Below, piece by piece: positions 36,601 to 64,000 of a DNA stretch of 64,000 nucleotides. Under the pieces are notes generated by a model. The model searched no databases. It saw nothing but the letters and a program-made list of their open reading frames with translations, and was not told where the DNA came from. Position 1 is the first letter of the stretch. Each line of letters opens with the position of its first letter. Position numbers and translations under genes: made by a program. Source of the stretch: Scylla paramamosain. Its lineage: Eukaryota > Arthropoda > Malacostraca > Decapoda > Portunidae. The stretch spans positions 5,200,192-5,264,191 of the forward strand of contig NC_087155.1 in NCBI RefSeq assembly GCF_035594125.1. The letters are read 5' to 3'.

Positions 36601-36914
36601 CTCCTTCCGCGGCCTCACTGCACAAGACTTTCTTCCTTCTCTCACCCTTATTCTGTCCACCTCTCTAACGCAAGAGTTAACCAGTATTCTCAATCATTCA
36701 TCCCTTTCTCTGGTAAACTCTGGAACTCCCTACCTGCTTCTGTATTTCCACCTTCCTATGACTTGAATTCCTTCAAGAGGGAGGTTTCAAGACACTTATT
36801 CATCAATTTGTGACCACTGCTTTAACCTTTTTATGGGACTGGCATTTCAGTGGGCATTTTTTTTATTAGATTTTTGTTGCCCTTGGCCAGTGTCCTTCCT
36901 ACATAAAAAAAAAA
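33623..36914 (+). mobile_element. Main LINE family, copy E (most complete)
   Basis: It begins with an apparent 5' UTR (33623-33863) and has one ORF2-like coding region (endonuclease plus RT) and a 3' UTR ending ccttcctacat plus poly(A) at about 36900-36914. No separate ORF1 was found. It is an APE-type non-LTR retrotransposon of jockey/I-like character and serves here as the reference for copies A-D, F, G and the fragments. Confidence 0.9.
33864..36813 (+). pseudogene. LINE ORF2 (endonuclease + reverse transcriptase), broken
   Basis: It reads from ATG 33864 in one frame with stops at 34191-34193, 34503-34505 and 34668-34670, then 521 open codons (34788-36353). A frame change in a C-run near 36347 follows, and the C-terminus is at 36397-36813. 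The endonuclease shows CNIRGLRSN, SETQ, LGDFNVHH and SSDHN, the Asn/Glu/Asp/His positions of APE nucleases. The RT shows NYRPIALIS, ALDISKAFDRVW and an ADD box preceded by His. The PQG part of the PQGSVLSP motif is missing through an in-frame deletion near 35890. The protein would nick target DNA and prime reverse transcription there. This copy is dead. Confidence 0.9.
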
Positions 36915-37153
36915 AAGAAGGAAAGGTAGATGTTGACAGACAGAGTTGAGAGAGTTTGACTAGACAAGGTGAAAGCATGGAGGTGCAGTTTTGGAGAACA
37001 ATAGGAGAGACCCCCGTCAGATCTATAAGCCTTCTGAGGATTTAGGTCAGTGAGGGCATGGAAAACATCATTGCAAAGAATCTTAATAGGTAGCGTGAAG
37101 TAGTCAGTGGGTGGAGGAAAGGGAGGAACAAGCCCTGAATCATTCAAGGTAGA
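36915..37153 (-). mobile_element. Main LINE fragment F
   Basis: Immediately after the poly(A) of copy E, the minus strand reads STLNDSGLVPPFPPPTDYF, then VFHALTDLNPQKAY, the segment just before the RT core. It is in the opposite orientation to copy E. Confidence 0.8.
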
Positions 37154-38830
37154 GTTACTACAGCTGCTCCAGCATCTCCTGTGACCACTTCTCCATCTCC
37201 ATGGTTTTCTCTGTCCTCTGCCTTCACTACTCCTCCACCAACTCTCACCTCTCCTCCTCTCTCTACTACACAACATACTCCATCTGCATCTTCTTTTCAC
37301 CATTCAAGTTTCAGGGTCACCATGCAAAAATGACATCCCTGCTTCCTTACAACACACAATGAGGCCACCACAGACTGTAGTCTCCTGGTGCAACACAGCA
37401 GGGACAGGGAAAATACTTCCCAGCCAAATAAAACTCTCACTTGGGCCTTTACTGCTCGCGCGATTACTCCCGCTTGCCTACTCCTGGCTCCGAGGAGTCT
37501 CCATGCCACACCCATAAAATTGGTAAAACAAAAATGCCATTTCCTTGGGAAAACTTAGAGGTGACCTTTGGCTGCTCTCAACTAAACAATACACTCCTTC
37601 CCGGGTGTGACCCAAGTCAGCTTCTGACCATCAGGCACAGTGACACTATTATGCCTCATTCTTCCCTCCAACCCCTTGATGACAATGGTATTGCCACAGT
37701 GTGCTGTGTCCAGGACACAGCACACACATCCCTGCACATGGAGCCACACAAACACATGCTGCCATCACAAAACAAACAGCAGCTACAACATGAGCCTAGC
37801 CAATGTGCCACTGGGCCAGCCCCACTGGTGCCAGCAACTGCTCCTGTGTGCATTCACTTCTCATCATACCATGTTGCTTTGAGGAAGCCAACATCCATCA
37901 GCACATACTACACACCTTGGGCCCAGCACTTGACAAATACTAACAGCTTGGCCAACATCGGCCCTAGCAATACTGAAGGTGCCCTCTGAGTGGCAAACAA
38001 CAAAGCATCACAGGTAGCCTCACTCAATGTTGCCTCTCTACGCAGCGCTGTAATGCTCGTGTCAATAACATCATCACAACTCGCCCCGGAAGGAGGAATC
38101 GGGTGAGCAACATCATTAATCACCCCCACACCAAGGGATACAACACCAGCCATAACACTACTGAGGAAGGCCCCAGAAGAGAGGTCATCAGGCTTGACAA
38201 CCTGACCCACTCAGTTACGCCCAGCAAACGTTGTCACACCCAACCACCAAACCGGCGCCAAACACTCCCGAGTCAACCTGATTCCAAAACATCCAAGCAC
38301 CAGGCTGCTATGTGCTTCCAGCACCTGTGCCTTCTTAACTGTGGATGGCACATCAAAATGGAGCAACAAACTTCCATCCTCCTCTCTCCACCAGCTATTC
38401 ACAATAGTGTTGCCCTCAACAAACTCTCCCCAACCCTCAACTTCCTTGCCATCCACTCTTGCCTTGGCAAGTAGTGGGACAGCACATATAGGAGGGACAG
38501 AACCCTCCTTAATTACACTGACAACTATTGCAGCAGCTGCTAGCATGGGTGGCTCACCACGTGAGCAAACACCTACTGTGTCTGGTCCAGGCAGGGGAGC
38601 AGCCTGCTACCCGCCTCCAGTGCATCCTGCAAGGGAGGAAACTCCCACCTCCCCAGCAGAGTCAGGAGTCTCTCCACCCTCAGCAACGACCCCTGACATA
38701 CTGGACACTACAGACTGGGATGCAGACTTAACACTGGCGCCCACAGCCTCAACACCTGATTTTCATCGTTTCAAAATAAAAAAAAAACCACACCACCAAC
38801 AACCTGAGTACAGGAACCCACATTCACTAT
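37154..38830. other. Unrecognised stretch with near-open frames on both strands
   Basis: On the minus strand, one frame is open from 38546 to 38211, from 38210 to 37908 and from 37853 to 37656, so about 890 bp contain few stops. It reads like coding sequence (VPPICAVPLLAKARVDGKEV, then SLLLHFDVPSTVKKAQVLE). On the plus strand a Ser/Thr/Pro-rich frame (37441-37989, 38341-38889) shares a frame with itself but not with the minus one. It could be a decayed element ORF1/gag or a host pseudogene. I do not recognise a family. 37160-37320 is Pro/Ser/Thr-codon rich. Confidence 0.4.
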
Positions 38831-38836
38831 TTTATT
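38831..38836 (-). promoter_or_regulatory. Candidate polyadenylation signal of cathepsin L
   Basis: tttatt on the plus strand gives AATAAA on the minus strand, about 590 bp after the stop codon. No closer consensus hexamer was seen. Weak evidence. Confidence 0.25.
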
Positions 38837-39423
38837 CTGCATACTTGATCTCTAAACTGAAACAGAGTAGTGGTTATCTTTTCCTCTAATCTGAATTACC
38901 TTTTGGTGAACAATAAAACCCATATAAATATTCTTATTTTTTTACTGAGAAAATGTAACACCAATTCAATGGCAAACATGATAAAAGTTAAAACAGACAT
39001 TCCTCATAAAATCTAGACATATATAACAGAAAACATCAATTGGGTATAAAATTCCATGCTAACTCAAAAAAGAATGCTGTAAAAAAAATTAGTGGATGTG
39101 CCAATCTATTCTTGTATAATGTCCTTTAAACATCTTTCTGCCAACAGTATTCACTAAATTATCTATGGAACAAGCTGCATTACCAACTAACTCAATTCCT
39201 TTCACAACCTTGATGATGAATAGAAAAATGATCAGCCAATGTGAATTTTACACAGAAGTATAATTTACTTGGAATACTTGTCAATGGATACACTAACATC
39301 TTAATACAAAATGCAACAGACATACACATTTTCCTCTGAGTATCCTTTGAATTCTCTAGTTTATGTATGAACTACATAGCTATCACACAACCTAGTTTTC
39401 CAGGAAGCACAAACTCAAATCAT

Positions 39424-54637
<15,214 letters not shown>

Positions 54638-55334
54638 CTGTGAGGAATGAAACATGATATTAATGAAAATATTCATGTCACCATTGACATTTTTATCACA
54701 AAGCTATTACTTCTTGCTCTTTCTCATACTACATATTCCTGTTGGATGACAGATTCAAAACTTCTCTTAGGTCAGTACCTATCACTGTCAAGTGAGCAGA
54801 CTTTAAAAAATTCATCCCAACTGTCTTTGCTAGGCTAAGAATTTTAATTAAATGCCTTTTTGCTATAAGCTAAACACACAATAGTCCAATTACTTCCAGT
54901 TTGCAACTGGAGTCTTTGTAACCTCATTGCTGATTGGTCAGTGGCTCTGTCAGACAGTTTCCCACTTAATCCAGATGTAACATTTTTCACATTACATATA
55001 AAAAGCACACATATACAAAAATGGCCAAATCAACAACTGATAATGATTTCTAATATCATATAAATTATATTTCAATAATGAGTTTACAACTTCTTTGTGC
55101 CATCTTTATATAGCAATAAAATGCTATGGCAGGTATTTAACAAGGGTCACTGCAAACTCACTGCAGAATGTCCACCAAGAGCAATTAGTAGTGTCTTAAC
55201 AGACAACTATCAACTTCAACTCTCTCTATAACTTGAAATTTTCTTGACTGAATAATCTGTTACAGGTATTAATCAAGAGTATATATAATTCTGCATCTAA
55301 AGGCATATGTCCAGTCTCACTGAGATAACATTTA
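54638..55334. other. Sequence upstream of the cathepsin L start codon
   Basis: The 5' UTR, a UTR intron or the promoter should lie here or farther up. No TATA box or initiator could be supported. No coding sequence is seen. Confidence 0.4.
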
Positions 55335-55600
55335 ATGGTGGACTTCTTTGACAACCATAGATTGTTCAACAGCTGCCAGCATGGTTTCCTCAAAGTTCAG
55401 TCATGCTTATCACAAATGCTGGCATATAAGTAATTTCTGCTAGATAGCCTGGAAGAGAGGAGCAAAGTAGACATGGTATATCTTGACTTTGCTGATGACA
55501 CTTGGGTAGCAAGGAAAGTGAATCTACAAAATGTTGACCTACTGCAATAGAACCTCAGCAAAATATATTTGTGGATATTCTTACCCAGTTGGCTACCCTG
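55335..55600 (+). mobile_element. CR1-like RT fragment with internal deletion
   Basis: The plus strand reads LFNSCQHGFLKVQSCLSQ, then FLLDSLEERSKVDMVYLDF, then directly ADDTWVARKVN. The first part is RT motif 3 and the second is the region of the ADD box, so the part between is deleted and VYLDFA is fused to ADD. Confidence 0.65.
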
Positions 55601-55989
55601 TCATTTTCAGCAGTATGGCTTGTGAATACTGACTAGTATAATGATTTAAATGGATACCCTTCAGGGCAGCTCATATCTGCAGGCATGCCAGCTCATTGCC
55701 TAGTGTTTGGTAAAACAAAGTTGGCTTGAAGGAGGGAATGAGTTATGTGCCTTAAGCAGAATTTACACAACTACGCAAACAATGGTGGCAGTGTAACTCA
55801 ATATAGTCAGAGGATATGGCTTAGGTGAGTGTAAAGACTTTTTATTTAAATGGTGCAAAGGAGTCAGCTCCAACAGCACTATTAGGTAGGGAGTTTCAGA
55901 AATCTATGCATCTCAGATTAAAAACCTGCATCTGCACTCTACCAATATGTGGGGCTTGGGGATTTTGAATCAGTGACCTCTGGTGCAAG
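55601..55989. other. Unassigned stretch
   Basis: No family signal. It may be decayed linker sequence of the minus-strand LINE that follows. Confidence 0.4.
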
Positions 55990-56711
55990 TTAATGGAGAG
56001 ACTGTAAAGAGGTCATGTGGTAGTATTGTTGAGTGGTGGTGAAAAATCTTCCAGTATTCAATGAGACTGGCTCTAATAAGCCTTCCCTGCACGGATTACA
56101 ACTTGAGAAACTTCAAGTATGTGGGTGATTTCATCCACTGGCACAAACCCCGAGACAAAACTGTCCAAGAAAGATTGATGAAGAGGAGGATATTTCCTGG
56201 TGAGCACTGTATTGGATTGCCAATTGAGGAGAGATAGGTTAAAATCGCCTAGGATAATTACTTATTTAGCTGGACAGAAGTTCAGGAGAAAGTTTAAGAG
56301 TGCAAGGTTGTCATTTTCAGTGTGGGATGGGGAACAGTACACTACAATTATGTATTGGGTGAGATCAAGTAGATGGATACCGCAGACATTATCACAGTCA
56401 ATGTTAACTTTTATAAAACTAAAACAACTTTTTTATGTACAAGCAAACTCATGTTTGTTGGTATTTACTTTCATGGTGGTCGTTCATATTTGGACAAAGG
56501 AGTCTGGGATTTCAGGTAAGAGCCAGGATTCAACAACACAAAAGACATCCAGTTCATTTGCTGCTATGAAGTCGGAGATTAAGTGTATCTTATTCATAAA
56601 ACTATTCACATCACTTATTACTTAATATTGTATTTCAGAGTTGGCCTTGAGGACTGCAGGTTCATTGGTTTAAATTTCCAGTGTTATTATTTACTTCAGT
56701 ATGGATGGCAG
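55990..56711 (-). mobile_element. CR1-like LINE, endonuclease part
   Basis: The minus strand reads DFIAANELDVFCVVESWLLP, IIVVYCSPSHTEND, VIILGDFNLSLLNW and SFVSGFVPV. These are APE endonuclease motifs of a CR1-type ORF2. Stops show decay. It is interrupted by the MULE transposon and continues at 58944. Confidence 0.75.
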
Positions 56712-56718
56712 GCTACTC

Positions 56719-56795
56719 GGAAAAAATGGCACTGGAAAGAATGGCACAGGAAAAAATGGCACATTGTTTAGCCTAGGAAAAAATGGCACACAAGC
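56719..56795. repeat. Left terminal repeat array of the MULE
   Basis: Four copies of the ggaa(a/g)(a/g)aatggcac motif follow one another, with attgtttagccta between the third and fourth. Confidence 0.85.
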
Positions 56796-56894
56796 ATATA
56801 CACCGATATATAATTATTATTATATTATAATAATATAATATTATATAATAATATAATTATTATTATATATTATATATTATATATAATTATTATT

Positions 56895-56984
56895 ATGTTA
56901 TAAGTGTTCGAAGCCTATATTGTTATGTTATAAGTGTTCGAAGCCTATATTGTTATGTTATAAGTGTTCGAAGCCTATATTCGA
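56895..56984 (+). repeat. Three 30-bp direct repeats upstream of the transposase
   Basis: taagtgttcgaagcctatat recurs at 56901, 56931 and 56961. Each copy contains the palindrome ttcgaa. An AT-rich stretch (56808-56894) precedes them. They lie about 70 bp before the ATG. Confidence 0.85.
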
Positions 56985-57055
56985 AATCGATCAGAAGTTT
57001 TCTTGGCTCACGTTGTGAATAATTTGATTAGTGGACTCTGTGGACTTTTTTTGCG

Positions 57056-58725
57056 ATGGAAATTATCGAAAGCAACAAGGGAGGTCTCAAACTGTGTTAC
57101 AGTGGATACATGTATACCAAGCAGTGGTCAAGAGGTGAAACGGTGCGGTGGAGGTGTGTCAAGCGAACACTTTCATGTAAAGGGGCATTAACAACATCTC
57201 TTCAAAATGAAAACCCAACACTTTTAACAGAACACAATCATGATGGTGACGAAAGTGCTACTGAAGCAGCCAAGTGTAAGTCTAGAATGAAAACATTAGC
57301 AAAAACTACCAGAGATAAACCTGGTCAAATATACGCCCAAAATGCCTTAACCATGAGAACCCAAGCGCAGGCTCATTTCGTATCACAAGAACATTGTAAA
57401 CGACTGATTCAGCATCACCAAAGCGCCAATCAGCCTCGCGACCCTGCTTCATTACAGGAACTTGTTATCTCGGGAGAATGGGCATCAACAGGTGGACCAG
57501 AACCACAACCGTTCCTGATTTATGACAATGGTCAAGACAGTAACAATCGCATTATTGTTTTTGCAAGTGAACAGACCCTACGACATTTAGCAAAATCAGA
57601 CATCTGGATGATGGATGGAAATTTTGCCATGGCCCCTCCTAAGTTTACACAATTGTATGTAATTCGTGTTCCTCTCGGAAACACTGCTGTCTCCGTTGTT
57701 TATGCATTCCTTCAACACAAGACTCAAAACACCTATGAACAACTTTTTACGGCAGTTCTTGAGAAATGTGCAGAGTACCACCTGTATCCAGACCCTAGAA
57801 CCGTTATGCTTGACTTTGAACAAGCAACTCTACAGGCCATCACGGCAATACTGGGATCGGAAGTTACTATTTGTTGCTGCTTCTACCATCTGACACAGTC
57901 ATCATGGAGAAAAATACAAGAGTTAGGGCTGGCAACTGTGTACAAGGAAAATGAGGATATAAAGTTGTTCTGTGCTATGGTCGACAGTTTAGCTTTCCTT
58001 CCCCTAGAGGATGTGTCTGCCGGCATGAATTACCTCAAACACAACACACCAGAGGGCATGGAGCCTTTCGTCACTTACTTCGATCAGACCTACGTAACGG
58101 GAACTTATCGACGAGTCCAAAGACAGCAAGATGACAATGAGATCCCAAGAGTTCAGCTCCGCCTCATTCCTCCACGGTTTCCTCCAGAAATCTGGAATGT
58201 GCATGAAGCAACTATTCGAGACGAGTCTCGCACGAACAACTTATGTGAGGGATGGAACAATCGATACAGCAGGTTGGTTAAATTTATGGAAATGTTTGTA
58301 ACTCGGTACTTTATATTATATTCTTCACATTTTATAATTATTTTAAAAAGATGCGCTTCACGTTGTTTTTGTTTTTTGTTAGAGCTTTAAGTCCAGCAGA
58401 ATAACTGTGCTTAGCTTAGAATGGTCATTGGTTAGTTAGTTACCACGCAACTCAAACTATTTACGATAATCACTTTCCTAGGTTGCTTGATCACAGTCAC
58501 CCAACAATATGGCGGGCAATCCAGTGGATCCAAGCTGACCATGCTGTTGTAGCTACCCAGTTGGTGCTAGAATCTCGTGGCGAGCCTCCCAAGAAACGGC
58601 AGAAGAGGGTGTACAAGAATCTACAAACACGAATGAAGAACCTCTGCCAAGATCGCCGTGATGGTTGCAAATCAGTTGAGGAGTTTTTACATGGAGCGGG
58701 TCACAACATTCGATGGAAGTCCTAA
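57056..58725 (+). CDS. FLYWCH-MULE transposase, two exons
   Basis: Exon 1 is 57056-58272 and exon 2 is 58482-58725, with a 209-bp intron (gttggt...ctttcctag). The joined product has 486 residues. Residues 11-62 form a FLYWCH zinc finger (Tyr20, Trp32, Cys34, Cys41, His60, His62), likely for DNA binding. The MULE DDE domain has Asp187 (MMDGNFAMAP), Asp253 (VMLDFEQA), a CFYH motif and Glu398 (TNNLCEGWNNR). It would cut and paste the element in the nucleus. Splicing removes a stretch that would otherwise end the protein in a hydrophobic tail, and it restores NRYSRLLDHSHPTIW. The basic C-terminus (PKKRQKR) may be a nuclear localisation signal. AATAAA lies at 58758, 33 bp after the stop. Domesticated host use is less likely, given the TIRs and target duplication. 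Confidence 0.85.
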
Positions 58726-58836
58726 GCATTATAAGAAAAGTCAGTAAAATGTATAGAAATAAAGTGTGAACAAATTTTAGCTGATTGTACTGTCTGATTG
58801 TATCGTTTTTAGCTTGAGTTTTTTTTAGCACATTTT

Positions 58837-58927
58837 GTACTGTGCCATTTTTTCCTAGACTAAACAATGTGCCATTTTTTCCTGTGCCTTATTTTCCTGT
58901 GCCATTCTTTCCGGTGCCATTTTTTCC
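58837..58927. repeat. Right terminal repeat array of the MULE
   Basis: The reverse complement of the left array, with five motif copies; one has the changed wording ggaaaataaggcac. Confidence 0.85.
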
Positions 58928-58943
58928 TACATTCGGATGGCAG

Positions 58944-59990
58944 AGGCCCAATTGTTCTGGGGGATGAGTGGAAGAGTGGCTGCAGCAAGGGTAGGGTTCT
59001 CTGCTGCTGTATTTGCACCTGTGCCAGGTACTAATGATCTGCATTCAGCACGCCACTCATACAATTCTTTTCTTTGTTTGTATGTTAAGTCCTTGTTGGC
59101 GTGTATGTGGCTGAATTGGCTGTCTCTCAACATTTTTGCATTGTCCAGTAGGTTCTTCCTGACTTCAGCATCAGTGATTTTGGCACAATAGATTTTTTTT
59201 TTATCTCTGTTTATACATGTTACATTTGTCAGGTTTACTGAGTTCCAAGGATATGAATGCCTACAGGATTAAAAGCAGTTTTTACTACATCTGAGGACTG
59301 TACCTCTAAGCTCCTAATGATGAATGATGATGGATTCCTTCCTTTTATGCCTCTTCTCCAACTCTGAGGTTTCCTCTCTAATGATGGACCTTAATTAATT
59401 TTGATCAGTCAGGGGCTGAATGGGTCCTGTGATTGGAGTCACTGAGTGGTGACGAGGGAGATGTCCATCCTGACTAGTGTTGCCATTCTGATTATTAGTG
59501 AGGATTTGAATGGTATCAGCTTTTCTGTGACGAGGGAGATGTCCATCCTGACTAGTGTTGCCATTCTGATTATTAGTGAGGATTTGAATGGTATCAGCTT
59601 TTCTCATTGTCTGGAAGAGCTGACTGAAGGTAGAGTCTGGTACATTACCACTTTTACTGTTAGATCGGCATTCTGTGCATAAGAACGCAATCCCCTGACC
59701 TCCACATTCTATTATGTAATCTATCAATTTTTTCCTAGTCATAAGCACATGGGGGTGGGGTAAAACCAAGTTTCACAGCGATCACAGCCAATGGCATTAA
59801 GTCTAGTTAGTGTTACATGTTCCATATGGGTAAGAATTTTCAGTAGTACTAGTAACCTGAGAGGGGGAAAAAGGGTTGTTTAGCTGAGGGTTGGGCGCTG
59901 AGGTGTTTGTCTGGGTATGGGAAGCAGCCATATTTGTTTGGGTATGTTGTTGCCTGCCTGAGCTTCCACCGCTATGCCCTATATTCAATA
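58944..59990 (-). mobile_element. CR1-like LINE, ORF1 with PHD-type finger
   Basis: The minus strand from about 59990 reads NPFSPSQVTSTTENS, GTCN...IGCDRCETWF, MCL and GGQGIAFLCTECRSN, a Cys/His pattern of a PHD-type zinc finger known from CR1 ORF1 proteins. A 78-bp in-frame duplication follows (59451-59606). Then comes RDSQFSHIHANKDLTYKQRKELYEWR, an ORF1 tail. The ORF1 product would bind element RNA. There are stops near the finger. Confidence 0.7.
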
Positions 59991-61273
59991 TATTCTTACT
60001 ATTGTTACAAAGAGCCATACTGCAAATACCAGAACAGAAAACACCATGCAGGTATATGAAACGTGACGGTAGCTGGAGAGAAGGTAGCCAACAACACACT
60101 CTAGAGAAGAATAGCTGTGCAGCAAACAGATGCAATTGCATGATGAAAGTGAACAGAAAGTGAGAGTGCTGAGTACAGGAAGATGACAAGTCAGATCTAC
60201 AGCCACAAGACTGGGAAATTCTTATTCCTTTCAAGATTTTTATTTGTAACGCAAGCCGCCGTCCTATACCTACCTCCTCAGGTCTACAAGTTCCCAATCA
60301 ACACCATCATCAATCTCACACAGGACAAGGTGTTGTCACGTGTAGGCCTACAAGTCTTATTCAATCATCGTCGGGTATCAGTAAACCCGCATTCACAATC
60401 TACTACATAAAAAAAAAAAAATAAAAAAAAGTTTGCCCTTGTCACGTGAAGAGAAAACAAAGAGATCGCAGATTTGCTACGTCATGACCCACAAAAAAAA
60501 AATATATAAAATAAAATAAATAAAATGCTTCGTTCCCATCTCTAGAAACAATACAAAAATGCTTACTGGAAATAGTACAGGCAAGGATGAATATATAGAC
60601 ACACATACCTTCGCAGGGTCAAGGCAACAGCAACCAAGAAGTCCTTCCAACTACACTCCTATACAAGCTTCCTCTCTCCGTAATGTCCTAAGACAAAGTG
60701 TGTTGATGTTTATGTTCGCTGCCTCAGGGTGCTGGAAAGAGTGTTGTATAACTATAAATGACCCATGTCTCACATGTTTATATTACATTTCCTCAATATT
60801 TACATATTAATCTACCTATAATATATATAAATAACTACAATCATCTTGAATTAACGTACTATCTGTTTAATTTCCTGTACTTTATAGCTTTGCGTCTGGC
60901 AGAGGGGGTAACGGTCACGCGGATATGACTCTCAGCACACGGATACTGTGGATGCTATTTCTTTATTTCTACCAGGTTTGAATACAAACCATCTAAACGT
61001 CGAAAAGTATGAACAAATATCCAGGGCTATTTCATCTGCTATTCGAGTCCTGAATGTATACGTTGCACTTCACTATTTGTGCTTATCTCCACATCTTTAC
61101 TTGATTTTTTTTTCTTTATCATAATATACTTCTGGTTCGTATAAAGATTATGGACACCTGCAGATGATTCACGTGAGTCACTTGCCATTTTTTTTCCTAG
61201 TTTCTCTAATGTCCGGGACTATCTCATATGAAACATTTCCTATAAAGTTAGGTAAAGGTAAATAAAAGAATTA

Positions 61274-61274
<1 letters not shown>
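59991..61274. other. Unassigned stretch
   Basis: A-rich tracts lie at 60409-60430 and 60490-60530. Several short frames have no family resemblance. Part of 59991-60300 may be the 5' end of the CR1-like LINE. Confidence 0.4.

Positions 61275-63653
<2,379 letters not shown>

Positions 63654-63739
<86 letters not shown>
63654..63739. repeat. (CT)n array
   Basis: About 86 bp of CT. The remaining sequence to 64000 shows nothing recognisable. Confidence 0.95.
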
Positions 63740-63742
<3 letters not shown>

Positions 63743-64000
63743 ACAGTTGCATTACAGACTAAAGTCTATACTGAGTAGTTGTATTGCCATATAGATATTC
63801 AGCTGCTCTCACCGGTCCTTTCTCGACTCTCCCTAGTCCTCATAATTCGCCATGCTCTCTTTCTCTGCTACCGAAGACCTGTTTAAAATCCATGAAAATC
63901 TTTCCCTTTTTTACCACCTAGTCTTCATTATCTGCAGCAGTGTAAAGACATAGTTGATTGTCTTTCTTTCATTTCCTGAAACTTATTTGCTCTTCTTCAA

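Larger units (their letters stand above)
56712..58934 (+). mobile_element. MULE (Mutator-like) DNA transposon, apparently intact
   Basis: The 2223-bp element is flanked by the 9-bp direct repeat ggatggcag (56703-56711 and 58935-58943), the usual MULE duplication length. Its ends carry inverted arrays of a 14-15 bp motif (ggaaaaaatggcac and variants). A transposase gene with one intron fills the interior. It interrupts a CR1-like LINE in the minus orientation. No stop or frameshift was found in the coding exons, so the copy may be recent. Confidence 0.85.

Noticed and set aside
57056..58390. Unspliced 444-codon transposase as the final product
   Set aside because: Its tail after 58272 is hydrophobic and unlike the family, while a GT-AG intron joins to a second open exon that continues the conserved reading.

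Overview
This window is eukaryotic nuclear DNA and most likely comes from a decapod crustacean (crab, lobster or shrimp). Four things point that way: a cathepsin L gene split into six coding exons with GT-AG introns; many long (GT)n, (GA)n, (AT)n and (TTG/CTG)n microsatellites; jockey/CR1-like non-LTR elements; and DIRS and BEL/Pao elements of the kind abundant in decapods. The species assignment is inference. I saw no tRNA, rRNA, CRISPR or prokaryotic operon signal. Layout: 1-3561 is a decayed DIRS-like retrotransposon (RT, RNase H, tyrosine recombinase) with an inverted-repeat 3' end. 3830-6810 holds LINE fragments and a 105-bp tandem array made from a LINE C-terminus. 6950-9060 holds weak exon or UTR candidates around a solo BEL LTR with a 5-bp target duplication. 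9061-13067 is repeat-rich and contains one orphan acyl-CoA-oxidase-like exon next to a 60/76-bp minisatellite. 13068-25062 is a nest: two head-to-head copies of one LINE family, a BEL/Pao element inside one of them, and an older LINE interrupted by a TIR element that itself contains a LINE. 25560-28410 has a third LINE family, a LINE fragment and a small LTR retrotransposon with clear PBS, PPT and target duplication. 28411-37153 is LINE debris, including the most complete copy of the main LINE family at 33623-36914. 37154-38830 is unrecognised, with long near-open frames. Cathepsin L runs on the minus strand from 54637 down to 39424. Its six exons join in frame to a 342-residue preproenzyme with every catalytic residue present. 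Its introns have taken up long microsatellites, LINE fragments, a pogo-like > Tc1-like > LINE nest and a candidate solo LTR. Upstream of it, an old CR1-like LINE with a PHD-type ORF1 (minus strand) is interrupted by an apparently intact MULE transposon (56712-58934). This carries a FLYWCH-MULE transposase with one intron, iterated terminal repeats and a 9-bp target duplication. 60000-64000 shows only microsatellites and unassigned sequence. The only clearly functional host gene is cathepsin L. The rest is mainly a record of nested transposition, in which the order of events can be read from the junctions. The best candidates for something new are the MULE with its iterated TIRs, the in-frame duplication of the DIRS reverse-transcriptase active site, and the TIR element with an AT target duplication at 22304-24950.
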